A stretch of 64,000 nucleotides of DNA from CAZROT01 sp964601895 (GCA_964601895.1 CAZROT010000002.1:1-64000); one strand, 5' to 3'. Positions 1 to 12,415 are shown, counted from the first letter of the stretch. Translations and numbers: made by a program. The notes: generated by a model from the sequence alone, not told the origin.

Positions 1-53
1 GCGAAGGGGGTCGTACCGTAGGTGCTGGTGTTGTCGCTAAAATTATAGAATAA
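1..53 (+). CDS. tuf: Elongation factor Tu, C-terminal end (partial)
   Basis: Only the last 16 codons and the TAA stop (51-53) are inside the window. They read EGGRTVGAGVVAKIIE, the typical EF-Tu C-terminus. EF-Tu delivers aminoacyl-tRNA to the ribosome. A tuf gene just upstream of secE-nusG is the usual arrangement in Enterobacterales (tufB position). The short length limits what can be said, but the motif and context agree. Confidence 0.88.
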   Translation, partial: EGGRTVGAGVVAKIIE

Positions 54-182
54 AATTCCTTACCTGCTTCTTGTTATAACAGGCTCTGTTTCATCAATAA
101 TTTTTCACTTTAATGATTGATGATGGGGTGCTGTTATAACATTATGTTTGCCAGGTCAGACATTTTCTGTAACGTCGTTCGG

Positions 183-205
183 TCTGCTTTATGTAATAAA
201 GCAGA
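183..205 (+). terminator. Perfect hairpin between tuf and secE
   Basis: A 10-bp perfect inverted repeat (TCTGCTTTAT / ATAAAGCAGA) encloses a 3-nt loop between the tuf stop and the secE start. It has no clear T-run after it, so it may be a tuf terminator, an attenuator or an RNA-processing site rather than a canonical intrinsic terminator. Confidence 0.4.
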
Positions 206-245
206 AATACTTCCCTATAGCTTATATATTGGCAGTGAGTTGGTT

Positions 246-629
246 ATGAGTGCAGAAGCCGATGCTCAAAAGAACGGACGTGGCATGGAAGCAGTTAAGT
301 GGTTTGTTGTTGTTATCTTGTTGATTTTAGCTGTTGTTGGTAACTACTATTATCGGGATTTCAATCTTCCTTTACGTACTCTGGCAGTCGTTGTTGCTCT
401 GTCTATCGCTGGTGTTATGGCATTAACAACAACAAAGGGTAAAGCGGCAATTGCATTTGCGCGTGAAGCTCATATAGAGGTGCGTAAGGTAATCTGGCCG
501 AGTCGTCAGGAAACACTGCAGACTACCTTAATCGTTGCTGTAGCGACGGCGTTAATGTCGCTTGTTTTATGGGGTCTGGATGGTGTATTGGTCAGACTGG
601 TGTCATTCATTACTGGCCTGAGGTTTTAA
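246..629 (+). CDS. secE: Preprotein translocase subunit SecE
   Basis: SecE is an essential inner-membrane subunit that stabilises SecY in the SecYEG channel. The start at ATG 246 gives 127 aa, the same length as E. coli SecE. An in-frame ATG at 117 would add 43 residues with no counterpart in the family. Three hydrophobic segments are visible (about residues 17-36, 45-60 and 93-112). The conserved cytoplasmic segment [20 protein letters not shown] lies before the last one. The gene abuts nusG without a gap, which indicates co-transcription. Confidence 0.97.
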   Translation: MSAEADAQKNGRGMEAVKWFVVVILLILAVVGNYYYRDFNLPLRTLAVVVALSIAGVMALTTTKGKAAIAFAREAHIEVRKVIWPSRQETLQTTLIVAVATALMSLVLWGLDGVLVRLVSFITGLRF

Positions 630-1181
630 ATGTCTGAAACCCAAAACCAAAAAAAGCGCTGGTATGTTGTTCAGGCGTTTTCTGGATTTGAAGCGCGGGT
701 AGCGCAATCGCTGCGTGAGCATATCAATCTCCATGAGATGACTGAATGCTTTGGTGAAATCATGGTGCCAACAGAAGAAGTTGTGGAAATTCGCGGGGGC
801 CAGCGTCGCAAAAGTGAGCGTAAATTTTTTCCCGGTTATGTACTGGTTCAAATGGCAATGAATGATGCCACCTGGCACCTGGTGCGTAGTGTTCCTCGTG
901 TAATGGGATTTATTGGTGGTACCTCTGAGCGTCCTGCGCCAATCAGTGATAAAGAAGTGGACGCTATTATGAGTCGTCTGCAGCAGGTCGGTGAAAAACC
1001 CCGGCCAAAAACATTGTTTGAGCCGGGAGAATTGGTACGTGTCAGCGATGGCCCCTTTGCCGATTTTAATGGTGTTGTCGAAGAAGTTGATTATGAAAAA
1101 AGTCGCCTGAAAGTGTCCGTTTCTATTTTTGGCCGCGCCACCCCAGTGGAACTGGATTTTAGCCAGGTTGAAAAAAGCTGA
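630..1181 (+). CDS. nusG: Transcription termination/antitermination factor NusG
   Basis: NusG binds RNA polymerase, suppresses pausing, aids Rho termination and couples transcription to ribosomal protein S10. The 183-aa product starts at the base after the secE stop. It has the N-terminal NGN domain ([11 protein letters not shown], then [10 protein letters not shown] near residue 68) and a C-terminal KOW domain ([16 protein letters not shown] near residues 131-146). Length and order match the family. secE and nusG form a two-gene unit ahead of the ribosomal protein operon. Confidence 0.98.
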   Translation: MSETQNQKKRWYVVQAFSGFEARVAQSLREHINLHEMTECFGEIMVPTEEVVEIRGGQRRKSERKFFPGYVLVQMAMNDATWHLVRSVPRVMGFIGGTSERPAPISDKEVDAIMSRLQQVGEKPRPKTLFEPGELVRVSDGPFADFNGVVEEVDYEKSRLKVSVSIFGRATPVELDFSQVEKS

Positions 1182-1217
1182 TTGATTCTATAGTTAAACA
1201 GGTTATGCAACGAGATC

Positions 1218-1246
1218 TTGTCAACGATGAAAAATTAACATAGGAT
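1218..1246 (+). promoter_or_regulatory. Candidate sigma-70 promoter for the rplK operon
   Basis: TTGTCA (1218-1223), a 17-bp spacer, then TAGGAT (1241-1246) lie in the nusG-rplK gap, where the main promoter of the rplKAJL-rpoBC cluster is expected. The match is 5/6 for the -35 and 4/6 for the -10. The position is plausible but has only sequence support. Confidence 0.5.
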
Positions 1247-1289
1247 CCCACGCCTTTAACTGCGTTTTTCGCAGGCTAAAAAATATACA

Positions 1290-1320
1290 GGGGAGCTTCT
1301 TATGTGAAGCGATAGTACCC
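1290..1320 (+). promoter_or_regulatory. L1 translational operator in the rplK leader
   Basis: A short stem-loop (AGCTTC pairing with GAAGC, flanked by GGG and CCC) lies 16 nt before the rplK start. It resembles the known E. coli L11 mRNA leader, where free ribosomal protein L1 binds and represses rplK-rplA translation by mimicking its 23S rRNA site. Recognised by resemblance; not folded computationally. Confidence 0.6.
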
Positions 1321-1336
1321 ATTTTGAGGAAATTGT

Positions 1337-1774
1337 ATGGCTAAAAAAGTACAGGCTTATGTCAAGCTTCAGGTTGCTGCGGGTATGGCAAACCCCAGTC
1401 CTCCTGTGGGCCCCGCTTTAGGTCAGCAGGGTGTTAACATCATGGAATTCTGTAAAGCATTTAATGCTAAAACTGAGGGCCTTGAGAAAGGGTTACCTAT
1501 TCCCGTTGTTATTACTGTCTATTCTGACCGTTCTTTTACTTTTGTTACTAAAACACCACCTGCGTCAATTTTATTGAAAAAAGCGGCAGGTATTAAATCT
1601 GCTTCCAGTAAGCCAGGTAAAGATAGAGCAGGTAGTCTGACGCGCGCTCAGATACGTGAAATTGCCGAAACCAAAGCAGTCGATATGACGGGTGCAGATA
1701 TTGAAGCTATGATGCGTTCCATTGAAGGTACAGCCCGTTCGATGGGATTGGTTGTGGAGGATGCAAATGGCTAA
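1337..1774 (+). CDS. rplK: 50S ribosomal protein L11
   Basis: L11 is part of the GTPase-associated centre of the large subunit and is needed for RelA response. The 145-aa product carries the typical [22 protein letters not shown]-terminus and the RNA-binding C-terminal domain. A TTTGAGG ribosome-binding site precedes ATG 1337. It is three residues longer at the C-terminus than the 142-aa E. coli protein, and its stop overlaps the rplA start by 8 nt, so the two genes are translationally coupled. Confidence 0.98.
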   Translation: MAKKVQAYVKLQVAAGMANPSPPVGPALGQQGVNIMEFCKAFNAKTEGLEKGLPIPVVITVYSDRSFTFVTKTPPASILLKKAAGIKSASSKPGKDRAGSLTRAQIREIAETKAVDMTGADIEAMMRSIEGTARSMGLVVEDANG

Positions 1775-2471
1775 GATGAGTAAGCGTATGCGGCTTATCT
1801 ATGATAAAGTTGATACGACTAAAAACTATCCTGTCGATGAAGCGGTTTCTCTGCTGAAAGAGCTGGCCACTGCAAAGTTTACAGAAAGTGTAGATGTTGC
1901 TGTCAATTTGGGTATTGATGCACGTAAATCCGATCAAAACGTGCGTGGTGCTATTGTTCTACCTCACGGTACCGGGCGTTCTGTACGAGTTGCTGTATTT
2001 ACTCAAGGTCAGAATGCAGAAGCAGCAAAAGCCGCCGGCGCCGAACTGGTCGGGATGGATGATCTGGCCGAAGATATTAAGAAAGGTAATATGAATTTTG
2101 ATGTTGTTATTGCTTCTCCTGATGCAATGCGCATCGTTGGGCAGTTAGGCCAGATACTTGGCCCACGAGGATTGATGCCCAATCCCAAAGTCGGAACAGT
2201 AACACCTAATATTGCAGAAGCAGTAAAAAACGCTAAAGCAGGTCAGATTCGTTATCGTAACGATAAAAGCGGTGTTATCCATACAACAATTGGTAAAATT
2301 GATTTTGATTCTGAGAAATTGACAGAGAATCTGGAATCTTTATTAGTTGCATTGAAAAAAGCAAAGCCTGCGACAGCGAAAGGAATTTATATCAAAAAGA
2401 TCAGCCTTTCTACCACTATGGGTGCCGGTCTTATGCTTGATCAAAGCACTTTAACTAGCACCATGAACTGA
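1767..2471 (+). CDS. rplA: 50S ribosomal protein L1
   Basis: L1 forms the mobile stalk beside the E site and represses its own operon through the leader upstream of rplK. ATG 1767 follows a GGAGG motif inside the rplK end and gives 234 aa, matching E. coli. An in-frame upstream start would add 15 unrelated residues. The conserved block [19 protein letters not shown] is present. Overlap with rplK supports coupling. Confidence 0.98.
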   Translation: MAKMSKRMRLIYDKVDTTKNYPVDEAVSLLKELATAKFTESVDVAVNLGIDARKSDQNVRGAIVLPHGTGRSVRVAVFTQGQNAEAAKAAGAELVGMDDLAEDIKKGNMNFDVVIASPDAMRIVGQLGQILGPRGLMPNPKVGTVTPNIAEAVKNAKAGQIRYRNDKSGVIHTTIGKIDFDSEKLTENLESLLVALKKAKPATAKGIYIKKISLSTTMGAGLMLDQSTLTSTMN

Positions 2472-2521
2472 TTGTTTAGCATGCTTTGTGAATAAAAGTT
2501 TATATATGTTGTAAATTTTCA

Positions 2522-2609
2522 GGTTGGAGCCTGGCCTGTTCAGGCTTCCATCCGAGATCGCAGGCGTATTTTAATATACTTAATCATCCTGCGTAGATGG
2601 TGACAGAGC
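2522..2609 (+). promoter_or_regulatory. L10 leader (rplJL autoregulatory RNA)
   Basis: The region keeps the blocks of the enterobacterial L10(L12)4 binding leader: GGTTGGAGCCTGGCCT, a CGCAGG / CCTGCG stem and GGTGACAGAG. In E. coli, excess L10-L12 complex binds here and blocks translation of rplJ and rplL. The rplA-rplJ spacer is 244 nt, long enough to hold this element and a secondary promoter. The remainder up to the rplJ start shows nothing else I can name. Confidence 0.8.
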
Positions 2610-2715
2610 CGGTTTTTGGGGATTCTGCTCACTCTGGGTTCCAGTGCTTATATACTACCTGTATTTAGTGCTGTGAGTTCTGAGATACCCTGTTAATCCA
2701 GGAGAAGAAAGTCTG

Positions 2716-3219
2716 ATGGTATTGAATCTTCAAAACAAAAAAGAGATTGTTGCTGAAGTTAACGAAGTCGCTAAAGGTGCATTGTCTGCAGTAGTTGCAA
2801 ATTATCGTGGTATTACTGTTGATAAGATGACCGTACTACGCAAATCAGGTCGTGATGAAGGCGTTTATATGCGTGTTGTTCGCAATACCTTGCTACACCG
2901 TGTAGTTGAGGGTACGCCTTTTGAATGTCTTAAGGATGCGTTTGTTGGTCCGACTTTGATTGCATTTTCAATGCAGCATCCGGGTGCGGCGGCCAAATTA
3001 TTCAAAGCATTTGCTAAGGAAAATGCGGCATTTGAAGTGAAAGCAGCTTCCTTTGAGGGACAATTTATCCCTGCCAATGATATCGATCGCCTGGCGACGC
3101 TGCCAACTTACGAAGAAGCTATCGCACGCTTGATGGCAACCATGAAAGAAGCAAGTGCTGGCAAATTGGTGCGTATATTTGCTGCGTTGCGCGATCAAAA
3201 AGAAAAAGCAGTGGCTTGA
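2716..3219 (+). CDS. rplJ: 50S ribosomal protein L10
   Basis: L10 anchors the L7/L12 dimers on the ribosomal stalk and controls its own translation with L12. The 167-aa product matches E. coli L10 over its length, with the RNA-binding N-terminal half ([20 protein letters not shown]) and the C-terminal helix that binds L7/L12 dimers ([20 protein letters not shown]). An AGGAG motif sits 11-15 nt before ATG 2716. Confidence 0.98.
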   Translation: MVLNLQNKKEIVAEVNEVAKGALSAVVANYRGITVDKMTVLRKSGRDEGVYMRVVRNTLLHRVVEGTPFECLKDAFVGPTLIAFSMQHPGAAAKLFKAFAKENAAFEVKAASFEGQFIPANDIDRLATLPTYEEAIARLMATMKEASAGKLVRIFAALRDQKEKAVA

Positions 3220-3277
3220 GTGCTGAATCTGTCGCTAATTTTTAACATATATTTTTTTAAAGCTAGGAATACTTTTT

Positions 3278-3646
3278 ATGTCTGTCACTAAAGAACAAAT
3301 CATAGACGCAGTTGGAACGATGTCCGTTATGGAGATAGTTGGATTGATTTCTATGATGGAAGAGAAATTTGGTGTCTCTGCTGCGGCTGCTGTTACAGTG
3401 TCTGCAGGTGGTCCCGCTGAAGTCGTTGAAGAACAGACCGAGTTTAATGTTATTTTGACTTCATTTGGTGAAAATAAAGTCGCTGTTATTAAAGCAGTGC
3501 GTTCTGCTACTGGTCTTGGTCTGAAAGAAGCTAAAGATTTAGTTGAAGCTGCACCTAAGGCAGTGAAAGAAGGGATCAGTAAAGATGATGCAGCTGCGCT
3601 TAAGAAAGAGCTGGAAGCAGCAGGTGCTGCTGTTGAAGTCAAATAA
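3278..3646 (+). CDS. rplL: 50S ribosomal protein L7/L12
   Basis: L7/L12 is the multi-copy stalk protein that recruits translational GTPases. The 122-aa product has the N-terminal dimerisation domain (residues 1-31), an Ala/Val-rich hinge and the conserved C-terminal domain ([24 protein letters not shown]). The hinge region carries more Val and Glu than I recall in E. coli. It is co-transcribed with rplJ (58-nt gap). Confidence 0.98.
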   Translation: MSVTKEQIIDAVGTMSVMEIVGLISMMEEKFGVSAAAAVTVSAGGPAEVVEEQTEFNVILTSFGENKVAVIKAVRSATGLGLKEAKDLVEAAPKAVKEGISKDDAAALKKELEAAGAAVEVK

Positions 3647-3688
3647 ATTCGATTTACAGTGCATTACAGTCTAATTTATCAGGCTGAT

Positions 3689-3725
3689 GGCTGGTGATTG
3701 TGTTGTATAATCACCAGCCTTTTTC
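3689..3725 (+). terminator. Attenuating terminator between rplL and rpoB
   Basis: An 11-bp perfect stem (GGCTGGTGATT / AATCACCAGCC) followed by TTTTT lies 43 nt after the rplL stop. In E. coli the corresponding position holds a partial terminator that lowers rpoBC expression relative to the ribosomal protein genes. The same role is likely here, since no separate strong rpoB promoter is obvious. A second small hairpin (CCTTTA/TAAAGG) lies near 3820-3836 in the 350-nt spacer. Confidence 0.85.
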
Positions 3726-3996
3726 TGTTACAGACGTTGTTGATATTGCATAGTTAAAGTGTGCCATTGATTACGTTGGCATGCGTCATGATAGAAAACG
3801 TAAACGTACTTGTGTTTCCGACCTTTAGCGTTAAAGGCGGGTCGATGTCAGTTGATGCAACGCAATAGCATGATTTTAAGCATGACAGCGATGAATGTTA
3901 CGGAAAGTTTTTTTACTTTCCTGTTGAGATAAATAGTGTCCAGTGCGTTGCCGGCAGGCAACGTGTGGGCGCTTATCAGCGAGCTTGAGGAACCCT

Positions 3997-6900
3997 ATGG
4001 TTTACTCCTATACCGAAAAAAAACGTATTCGTAAAAATTTTGGTAAGCGTCCACAAATACTGGATATACCTTACCTTCTTTCCATCCAACTTGACTCGTT
4101 TCAAAAATTTATCGAACAGGATCCGGAAGGGCAATATGGCTTTGAAGCAGCGTTTCGTTCTGTCTTTCCCATTCAGGGTTATAGCGGAAGTGCAGAGCTG
4201 CAATATGTGAGTTACCGTTTAGGTGAGCCTGTATTTGATGTCAAGGAATGCCAGATCCGCGGTGTTACCTATTCGGCGCCATTGCGTGTTAAGTTGCGTC
4301 TGGTTGTGTATGAAAGGGAGGCGCCAGAGGGTACAGTTAAAGACATTAAGGAACAGGAAGTCTATATGGGTGAAATTCCCCTGATGACTGATAATGGTAC
4401 TTTTGTCATTAATGGTACTGAAAGAGTCATTGTATCTCAATTGCATCGCAGCCCTGGCGTATTTTTTGATAGTGATAAGGGTAAAACCCATTCATCAGGA
4501 AAGGTTTTATATAATGCTCGCATTATTCCTTATCGTGGCTCCTGGCTCGATTTTGAATTCGATCCTAAAGATAATTTGTTTGTGCGTATTGACCGTCGCC
4601 GTAAACTTCCCGCGACTATCATATTACGTGCATTAAATTACAGTACTGAGCAGATCCTTAATCTGTTTTTTGAGAAAGTTATTTTTGAAATCAGAAACAA
4701 CAAGCTGCAAATGGAGCTGGTTCCTGAGCGCCTGCGTGGCGAAACCGCTTCTTTTGATATTGAAGTGGATGGAAAAGTCTATATCGAAAAAGGCCGTCGT
4801 ATCACAGCACGCCATATTCGTCAGCTGGAAAAAGATGGCATAGATAATATTGAAGTGCCAGCAAGCTATATTGCCGGAAAAGTTGTTGCCAGGGATTACT
4901 TTGATAAAAGTACCGGCGAAATTATTTGCACAGCTAATACTGAATTATCACTGGATGTATTAGAAAAATTAAATCAATCAGGCCATAAGCTCATTGAAAC
5001 GTTGTTCACTAACGATCTCGATCATGGTGCTTATCTCTCCGAGACATTGCGGGTTGATCCCACCAATGATCGCTTGAGTGCCCTAGTGGAAATTTATCGT
5101 ATGATGCGCCCGGGTGAGCCACCTACCCGAGAAGCTGCTGAAAATCTGTTTGCGAATCTGTTCTTTTCTGAAGATCGTTATGATCTCTCTGCAGTTGGGC
5201 GCATGAAATTTAATCGCTCATTGTTACGTGACATGATAGAAGGTCCGGGGATCTTAAGTAAAGAAGACATCATTGATGTGATGAAAAAGCTCATTGACAT
5301 TCGTAATGGTAAAGGCGAAGTCGATGATATTGATCACTTAGGCAATCGTCGCATCCGCTCTGTAGGTGAAATGGCAGAAAACCAGTTCAGAGTTGGTCTT
5401 GTACGTGTAGAGCGTGCGGTTAAAGAACGATTATCCTTAGGTGATCTGGATACACTGATGCCACAGGATATGATCAATGCTAAGCCGATTTCGGCGGCAG
5501 TGAAGGAATTCTTTGGTTCCAGTCAGTTATCCCAATTTATGGATCAGAATAACCCCTTGTCTGAAATTACGCACAAACGGCGTATTTCTGCGTTAGGGCC
5601 AGGTGGTTTAACACGTGAACGTGCAGGCTTTGAAGTGCGTGACGTTCACCCGACGCATTATGGGCGTGTGTGCCCTATTGAAACACCGGAAGGGCCGAAC
5701 ATTGGTCTGATTAATTCTTTATCTGTTTATGCACAGACTAATGAATATGGTTTTCTGGAAACACCTTATCGTCGGGTACGTGAAGGCGCTGTTACTGATG
5801 AAATTAATTACCTGTCTGCTATTGAAGAAGGAAATTTCGTCATTGCTCAGGCCAATGCCAATCTGGATGATGCCGGTCGTTTTATAGAGGATTTGGTAAC
5901 CTGTCGTAATAAAGGTGAATCCAGTCTGTTTAGTCGTGATCAGATTGATTATATGGACGTTTCCACTCAACAAATCGTTTCGGTTGGTGCTTCCCTGATC
6001 CCCTTTCTCGAGCATGACGATGCCAACCGTGCATTGATGGGTGCGAACATGCAACGCCAGGCTGTGCCTACCTTAAGAGCTGATAAACCACTGGTTGGTA
6101 CGGGCATGGAACGCGCAGTGGCCGTTGACTCAGGGGTAACTGCTATCGCTAAGCGTGGTGGTACTATCCAATATGTCGATGCCTCACGTATTGTTATAAA
6201 AGTTAACGAAGATGAAATGCATCCGGGTGAAGCGGGGATTGATATCTATAATTTGACTAAATATACCCGTTCTAACCAAAACACCTGTATCAATCAGATG
6301 CCTTGCGTTTCTCTCGGAGAGCCCGTTGAACGTGGAGATGTACTGGCTGATGGTCCCTCTACGGATCTGGGTGAACTCGCGTTGGGCCAAAATATGCGTG
6401 TCGCCTTTATGCCATGGAATGGTTACAACTTTGAAGACTCCATTCTTGTCTCTGAGCGTGTCGTACAGGAAGATCGCTTTACCACTATTCATATTCAGGA
6501 GTTGGTGTGCGTCTCGCGTGATACCAAGCTGGGATCTGAGGAGATAACAGCGGATATCCCTAATGTCGGCGAAGCAGCACTGTCAAAACTCGATGAATCG
6601 GGCATCGTATATATTGGCGCGGAAGTAACCGGGGGTGATATTCTGGTGGGGAAGGTAACCCCAAAAGGTGAAACTCAACTGACACCTGAAGAAAAGCTGT
6701 TACGTGCCATTTTCGGTGAAAAAGCCTCCGATGTTAAAGATTCTTCTCTGCGTGTACCTAATGGTGTTTCTGGTACTGTTATCGATGTGCAGGTTTTTAC
6801 CCGTGATGGGGTTGAAAAAGATAAACGTGCCCTCGAAATTGAAGGTATGCAATTAAGGCAGGCAAAGAAGGATCTGACGGAAGAGTTACAAATTCTGGAA

Positions 6901-8025
6901 GCAGGCTTGTTTGCACGTATTTATGCTGTTCTGGTTGCAGGCGGTGTTGAAAGTGACAAACTGAATAAATTACCACGTGAACGCTGGTTAGAATTGAGTC
7001 TTGCTACAGAAGAAAAACAAAATCAGCTGGAACAACTGGCAGAACAGTATGATGAATTAAAAGCTGATTTTGAGAAAAAAATGGATGCCAGACGCCGTAA
7101 GATTACTCAGGGAGATGATCTTGCACCGGGCGTACTTAAGATTGTGAAAGTCTATCTGGCAGTTAAACGGCAAATTCAGCCGGGTGACAAGATGGCGGGC
7201 CGTCACGGTAATAAGGGGGTAATTTCTAAAATTAACCCTATCGAAGACATGCCGTATGATGAACATGGTATTCCTGTCGATATTGTTTTAAACCCGCTGG
7301 GCGTACCGTCGCGCATGAATATCGGCCAGATTCTGGAAACGCACTTAGGAATGGCAGCAAAAGGCATCGGTGAACAGATTAATGCGATGCTGAAAAAACA
7401 TGAAAGTGTCAGCAGACTGCGCCCATTTATTCAGAAAGCCTACGATCTCGGCGATAGAGTTTGCCAGAAAGTTAATCTGGATAGCTTGAGTGATGATGAA
7501 GTTCTGCGTCTGGCGGAAAATCTGAAAAAAGGCATGCCTATTGCAACGCCTGTTTTTGATGGTGCAACAGAAAAAGAAATCAAAGAGCTTCTGCAACTGG
7601 CAGGCTTGCCGACTTCCGGTCAGATAACATTATATGACGGTCATACCGGTGAGCCTTTTGAGCGTCAGGTAACCGTAGGCTATATGTACATGCTGAAATT
7701 GAATCATCTGGTTGATGATAAAATGCATGCGCGTTCTACCGGCTCTTACAGCCTCGTTACTCAGCAACCGCTGGGAGGTAAAGCGCAGTTTGGTGGCCAG
7801 CGTTTTGGTGAGATGGAAGTATGGGCTCTGGAAGCCTATGGTGCTTCATACACATTACAGGAAATGCTCACTGTTAAATCGGACGATGTTAACGGTCGTA
7901 CCAAGATGTATAAAAATATCGTTGATGGTGATCACCGTATGGAACCAGGCATGCCTGAATCCTTTAATGTGTTGTTAAAAGAGATCCGTTCTTTGGGTAT
8001 CAATATTGAGCTGGAAGACGAGTAA
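3997..8025 (+). CDS. rpoB: DNA-directed RNA polymerase subunit beta
   Basis: RpoB forms one pincer of core RNA polymerase and much of the active-site cleft. ATG 3997 ([20 protein letters not shown]) gives 1342 aa, equal to E. coli; an upstream in-frame ATG at 3943 has no family support. The rifampicin-contact region ([20 protein letters not shown], then [11 protein letters not shown]) is the wild-type form, so no rifampicin-resistance substitution is visible there. The [12 protein letters not shown] block and the C-terminal region ([14 protein letters not shown]) are intact. Confidence 0.99.
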   Translation: MVYSYTEKKRIRKNFGKRPQILDIPYLLSIQLDSFQKFIEQDPEGQYGFEAAFRSVFPIQGYSGSAELQYVSYRLGEPVFDVKECQIRGVTYSAPLRVKLRLVVYEREAPEGTVKDIKEQEVYMGEIPLMTDNGTFVINGTERVIVSQLHRSPGVFFDSDKGKTHSSGKVLYNARIIPYRGSWLDFEFDPKDNLFVRIDRRRKLPATIILRALNYSTEQILNLFFEKVIFEIRNNKLQMELVPERLRGETASFDIEVDGKVYIEKGRRITARHIRQLEKDGIDNIEVPASYIAGKVVARDYFDKSTGEIICTANTELSLDVLEKLNQSGHKLIETLFTNDLDHGAYLSETLRVDPTNDRLSALVEIYRMMRPGEPPTREAAENLFANLFFSEDRYDLSAVGRMKFNRSLLRDMIEGPGILSKEDIIDVMKKLIDIRNGKGEVDDIDHLGNRRIRSVGEMAENQFRVGLVRVERAVKERLSLGDLDTLMPQDMINAKPISAAVKEFFGSSQLSQFMDQNNPLSEITHKRRISALGPGGLTRERAGFEVRDVHPTHYGRVCPIETPEGPNIGLINSLSVYAQTNEYGFLETPYRRVREGAVTDEINYLSAIEEGNFVIAQANANLDDAGRFIEDLVTCRNKGESSLFSRDQIDYMDVSTQQIVSVGASLIPFLEHDDANRALMGANMQRQAVPTLRADKPLVGTGMERAVAVDSGVTAIAKRGGTIQYVDASRIVIKVNEDEMHPGEAGIDIYNLTKYTRSNQNTCINQMPCVSLGEPVERGDVLADGPSTDLGELALGQNMRVAFMPWNGYNFEDSILVSERVVQEDRFTTIHIQELVCVSRDTKLGSEEITADIPNVGEAALSKLDESGIVYIGAEVTGGDILVGKVTPKGETQLTPEEKLLRAIFGEKASDVKDSSLRVPNGVSGTVIDVQVFTRDGVEKDKRALEIEGMQLRQAKKDLTEELQILEAGLFARIYAVLVAGGVESDKLNKLPRERWLELSLATEEKQNQLEQLAEQYDELKADFEKKMDARRRKITQGDDLAPGVLKIVKVYLAVKRQIQPGDKMAGRHGNKGVISKINPIEDMPYDEHGIPVDIVLNPLGVPSRMNIGQILETHLGMAAKGIGEQINAMLKKHESVSRLRPFIQKAYDLGDRVCQKVNLDSLSDDEVLRLAENLKKGMPIATPVFDGATEKEIKELLQLAGLPTSGQITLYDGHTGEPFERQVTVGYMYMLKLNHLVDDKMHARSTGSYSLVTQQPLGGKAQFGGQRFGEMEVWALEAYGASYTLQEMLTVKSDDVNGRTKMYKNIVDGDHRMEPGMPESFNVLLKEIRSLGINIELEDE

Positions 8026-8157
8026 TCGTCGTTTTTTAGCCACTGATGCATTTTTCGCCTTGAAAAGGTGACTCAGGCGATGGTTATCTGAGTCACAGGC
8101 CACTCGATGTTAGCAAACCGAGTGTCTGACAGGTTTAACTCCGACAGAGGCCAGGCA

Positions 8158-11100
8158 GTGAAAGACTTATTGAAGTTTCTGAAAACACAAACAAAGACTG
8201 AAGAATTTAACGCAATTAAGATTGCGCTGGCGTCGCCAGATATGATTCGCTCGTGGTCCTTCGGTGAGGTAAAAAAGCCGGAAACCATTAATTACCGTAC
8301 GTTCAAACCAGAACGTGACGGCCTTTTTTGTGCCCGCATTTTCGGGCCGATAAAAGATTACGAGTGTCTTTGTGGTAAATACAAGCGTCTGAAACATCGT
8401 GGTGTTATCTGTGAAAAATGCGGTGTTGAAGTCACTCAAACCAAAGTGCGCCGTGAACGTATGGGGCATATCGAGTTAGCTTCTCCCACTGCACATATCT
8501 GGTTTTTGAAATCACTCCCGTCGCGTATAGGCTTATTGCTGGATATGCCACTGCGTGATATTGAGCGTGTCCTTTATTTTGAATCCTATGTGGTGATTGA
8601 AGGTGGCATGACCAACCTCGAGCATCGTCAGATCCTGACTGAAGAGCAGTATCTGGATGCACTGGAAGAATTTGGTGATGAATTCGATGCCAAAATGGGT
8701 GCAGAAGCCATTCAGGCGCTGCTGAAAAATATGGACATGGAAGCGGAGTGTGAAGCTTTACGTGAAGAGCTCAATGAAACCAATTCTGAAACTAAACGTA
8801 AGAAACTAACCAAGCGTATAAAGTTACTCGAAGCTTTTATCCAATCGGGCAATAAACCTGAATGGATGATTATGAATGTGTTACCTGTGTTGCCACCTGA
8901 TCTACGCCCGCTGGTTCCGCTGGATGGAGGACGTTTTGCCACCTCTGATCTGAACGACCTGTATCGTCGGGTGATTAACCGTAATAATCGCCTGAAGCGG
9001 CTGTTGGATTTAGCAGCGCCCGATATCATTGTGCGTAACGAAAAGCGCATGCTGCAGGAAGCGGTTGATGCATTGCTGGATAATGGCCGCCGTGGCCGTG
9101 CTATTACGGGATCCAACAAACGCCCGTTAAAATCTCTGGCCGATATGATCAAGGGAAAACAGGGTCGTTTCCGCCAGAATTTACTCGGTAAACGTGTTGA
9201 CTACTCAGGTCGTTCAGTGATTACGGTAGGTCCATACTTACGTCTGCATCAGTGTGGTTTGCCTAAGAAAATGGCACTGGAATTATTTAAGCCCTTTATT
9301 TATGGCAAGCTCGAATTACGTGGTCTGGCAACGACGATTAAAGCGGCCAAAAAAATGGTTGAGCGTGAAGAGGCCATTGTCTGGGATATCCTGGATGAGG
9401 TTATTCGTGAGCATCCGGTATTGCTGAACCGCGCACCAACACTGCATCGTCTCGGTATCCAGGCGTTTGAACCGGTACTGATTGAAGGTAAGGCCATTCA
9501 GTTACACCCACTGGTTTGTGCTGCTTATAATGCTGACTTTGATGGTGACCAGATGGCTGTCCACGTGCCACTGACGCTGGAAGCACAGCTGGAAGCGCGC
9601 GCGTTGATGATGTCAACCAATAATATCCTGTCTCCGGCAAACGGTGAGCCTATTATCGTCCCTTCTCAGGACGTGGTACTGGGTCTGTATTATATGACTC
9701 GCGACTGTGTTCGTGCCAAAGGCGAAGGCATGGTGTTGACAGGCCCTAAAGAAGCTGAGCGTGTTTACCGTGCAGGACTGGCGTCGTTGCATGCCCGTGT
9801 CAAGGTACGTATTTCTGAAGAGATACGCAATGCTGAAGGCGAAAGTGTGGTAAAGACCAGCATTGTTGATACGACGATAGGTCGGGCAATTTTGTGGATG
9901 ATCGTGCCTAAAGGACTGCCTTATTTTATTGTTAATCAGACACTGGGCAAGAAAGCGATTTCCAGGATGCTGAATACCTGTTACCGCATTCTGGGCCTGA
10001 AACCGACAGTGATATTTGCTGACCAGATAATGTACACCGGTTTTGCTTATGCAGCACGTTCAGGTGCTTCTGTAGGTATTGATGACATGGTTATCCCTGA
10101 TAAAAAGGTGGATATCATTTCTGAGGCCGAAAGTGAAGTTGCTGAAATACAGGAACAATTTCAGTCCGGTCTGGTAACGGCAGGTGAACGTTATAACAAA
10201 GTCATTGATATCTGGGCTGCTGCTAATGAGCGTGTTGCCAAGGCGATGATGGAAAATCTTTCCGTTGAAACAGTAATGAACAGTGAAGGTGCGCAAGAAA
10301 ATCAGGTTTCTTTCAATAGCATCTTTATGATGGCGGATTCCGGTGCACGTGGCTCTGCTGCTCAGATTCGTCAGCTAGCCGGTATGCGTGGCTTGATGGC
10401 CAAACCCGATGGTTCGATTATTGAAACGCCTATTACTGCCAACTTCCGTGAAGGGCTAAACGTTCTGCAGTACTTCATTTCAACCCATGGTGCTCGTAAA
10501 GGCCTGGCAGATACCGCGCTGAAAACGGCCAATTCCGGTTATCTGACCCGTCGTCTGGTTGATGTTGCGCAGGATCTGGTAGTCACGGAAGATGATTGCG
10601 GAACCCATGATGGTATCGTGATGACGCCGGTGATTGAAGGGGGAGATGTTAAAGAGCCCTTGCGTGAAAGGGTATTGGGCCGTGTGACGGCAGAAGATGT
10701 GCTTAAACCAGGCACTGCGGATATCTTGATCCCACGTAACACACTGTTGAATGAAAAATGGTGTGATCTGTTAGAAGAAAACTCTGTTGATGGTGTCAAA
10801 GTCCGTTCGGTGGTGAGTTGTGAGACTGATTTTGGTGTCTGTGCCAACTGTTATGGCCGTGATCTGGCGCGTGGTCATATTATTAATAAAGGCGAAGCAG
10901 TAGGTGTTATCGCAGCTCAGTCCATCGGTGAACCTGGTACTCAGCTTACCATGCGTACTTTCCATATTGGTGGAGCAGCATCGCGTGCAGCAGCAGAATC
11001 CAGTATTCAGGTGAAAAACAAAGGTCATCTGAAACTGCGTAATGCTAAATTTGTCATGAATGCATCGAATAAGCTGGTGATTACCTCGCGTAATACCGAG

Positions 11101-12369
11101 CTGAAACTGGTTGATGAGTTTGGTCGTACTAAAGAAAGTTATAAAGTGCCTTATGGTGCCATTATGGGCAAGGGTGATGGTGCAGAAGTGAGCTATGGTG
11201 AAACGGTAGCGAACTGGGATCCACATACCATGCCGGTTATTACTGAAGTAAGTGGCTTTATTCGCTTTTCAGACATGGTAGATGGCCAGACGATTACAAG
11301 GCAGACGGACGAGTTGACCGGACTGTCATCACTTGTTGTGCTCGACAGTTCAGAGCGTACCGGTAGTGGTAAAGACTTACGTCCTGCACTGAAAATCGTT
11401 GATGTAAAAGGCAATGATGTATTGATTCCATGGACAGATATGCCCGCGCAATATTTCCTGCCAGGCAAAGCCATTGTGCAGCTTGATGATGGCATGCAAA
11501 TTGCTGCCGGGGAAACGTTAGCACGTATTTCTCAGGAGTCAGGAGGTACTAAAGATATTACCGGTGGTCTGCCGCGGGTTGCTGATCTGTTCGAAGCCCG
11601 TCGTCCTAAAGAGCCCGCTATTCTTGCGGAAATCAGTGGCATTATTTCATTTGGTAAAGAAACTAAAGGTAAGCGTCGTCTGGTGATTTCCCCTCTTGAT
11701 GGCAGTGATGGTTATGAAGAAATGATTCCAAAATGGCGCCAGCTTAACGTATTTGAAGGTGAAATGGTTGAGCGTGGTGACGTGATTTCTGATGGCCCTG
11801 AATCGCCGCATGATATTTTGCGTTTACGTGGTATTCATGCAGTGACCAGCTACATTACTAATGAAGTGCAGGAAGTCTATCGTTTACAGGGCGTTAAGAT
11901 TAACGATAAGCACATCGAAGTAACTGTTCGCCAGATGTTACGTAAAGGGACCATTCTGAGTGCAGGCAATACTGATTTTCTGGAAGGGGAACAGCTAGAG
12001 GTATCGCGCATTAAAATGGTTAACCGCCAGCTGGAAGCGGAAGGAAAGATCCCTGCGACTTATTCCAGAGATCTCCTTGGAATTACCAAAGCTTCTCTGG
12101 CTACAGAATCGTTTATTTCTGCGGCATCATTCCAGGAAACAACGCGTGTTCTTACTGAAGCTGCGGTTGCAGGTAAACAGGATGAATTGCGTGGTTTGAA
12201 AGAGAATGTCATCGTCGGGCGCTTAATACCTGCCGGTACCGGTTATGCCTATCATCAGGATCGTGTGCGCCGTCGTCAGGGAGAAGAAACTCCTCAAGCA
12301 CATGTGAGTGTGGATGAGGCAGCAGCTAACCTTGCTGAATTACTGAATGCGGGCTTTGGTGATAAATAG
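8158..12369 (+). CDS. rpoC: DNA-directed RNA polymerase subunit beta-prime
   Basis: RpoC carries the catalytic Mg-binding loop, here [10 protein letters not shown] from residue 458, the same number as in E. coli. The start is GTG 8158 (VKDLLKFLK), as in E. coli rpoC, with a GAGG motif upstream; ATG 8107 would add 17 unrelated residues. The zinc-binding Cys cluster ([19 protein letters not shown]) and trigger-loop/bridge-helix blocks are present. The length is 1403 aa; the C-terminal tail differs from E. coli. Confidence 0.99.
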   Translation: MKDLLKFLKTQTKTEEFNAIKIALASPDMIRSWSFGEVKKPETINYRTFKPERDGLFCARIFGPIKDYECLCGKYKRLKHRGVICEKCGVEVTQTKVRRERMGHIELASPTAHIWFLKSLPSRIGLLLDMPLRDIERVLYFESYVVIEGGMTNLEHRQILTEEQYLDALEEFGDEFDAKMGAEAIQALLKNMDMEAECEALREELNETNSETKRKKLTKRIKLLEAFIQSGNKPEWMIMNVLPVLPPDLRPLVPLDGGRFATSDLNDLYRRVINRNNRLKRLLDLAAPDIIVRNEKRMLQEAVDALLDNGRRGRAITGSNKRPLKSLADMIKGKQGRFRQNLLGKRVDYSGRSVITVGPYLRLHQCGLPKKMALELFKPFIYGKLELRGLATTIKAAKKMVEREEAIVWDILDEVIREHPVLLNRAPTLHRLGIQAFEPVLIEGKAIQLHPLVCAAYNADFDGDQMAVHVPLTLEAQLEARALMMSTNNILSPANGEPIIVPSQDVVLGLYYMTRDCVRAKGEGMVLTGPKEAERVYRAGLASLHARVKVRISEEIRNAEGESVVKTSIVDTTIGRAILWMIVPKGLPYFIVNQTLGKKAISRMLNTCYRILGLKPTVIFADQIMYTGFAYAARSGASVGIDDMVIPDKKVDIISEAESEVAEIQEQFQSGLVTAGERYNKVIDIWAAANERVAKAMMENLSVETVMNSEGAQENQVSFNSIFMMADSGARGSAAQIRQLAGMRGLMAKPDGSIIETPITANFREGLNVLQYFISTHGARKGLADTALKTANSGYLTRRLVDVAQDLVVTEDDCGTHDGIVMTPVIEGGDVKEPLRERVLGRVTAEDVLKPGTADILIPRNTLLNEKWCDLLEENSVDGVKVRSVVSCETDFGVCANCYGRDLARGHIINKGEAVGVIAAQSIGEPGTQLTMRTFHIGGAASRAAAESSIQVKNKGHLKLRNAKFVMNASNKLVITSRNTELKLVDEFGRTKESYKVPYGAIMGKGDGAEVSYGETVANWDPHTMPVITEVSGFIRFSDMVDGQTITRQTDELTGLSSLVVLDSSERTGSGKDLRPALKIVDVKGNDVLIPWTDMPAQYFLPGKAIVQLDDGMQIAAGETLARISQESGGTKDITGGLPRVADLFEARRPKEPAILAEISGIISFGKETKGKRRLVISPLDGSDGYEEMIPKWRQLNVFEGEMVERGDVISDGPESPHDILRLRGIHAVTSYITNEVQEVYRLQGVKINDKHIEVTVRQMLRKGTILSAGNTDFLEGEQLEVSRIKMVNRQLEAEGKIPATYSRDLLGITKASLATESFISAASFQETTRVLTEAAVAGKQDELRGLKENVIVGRLIPAGTGYAYHQDRVRRRQGEETPQAHVSVDEAAANLAELLNAGFGDK

Positions 12370-12392
12370 ACAGTTGATTGTTAATAAGCTTA

Positions 12393-12415
12393 CCCGGCGG
12401 TATTCAGCCGCCGGG
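12393..12415 (+). terminator. GC-rich hairpin after rpoC
   Basis: An 8-bp perfect stem (CCCGGCGG / CCGCCGGG) with a 7-nt loop starts 24 nt after the rpoC stop. It is the expected place for the operon terminator. No immediate T-run follows, although a T-rich tract occurs about 35-50 nt downstream. Confidence 0.6.
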
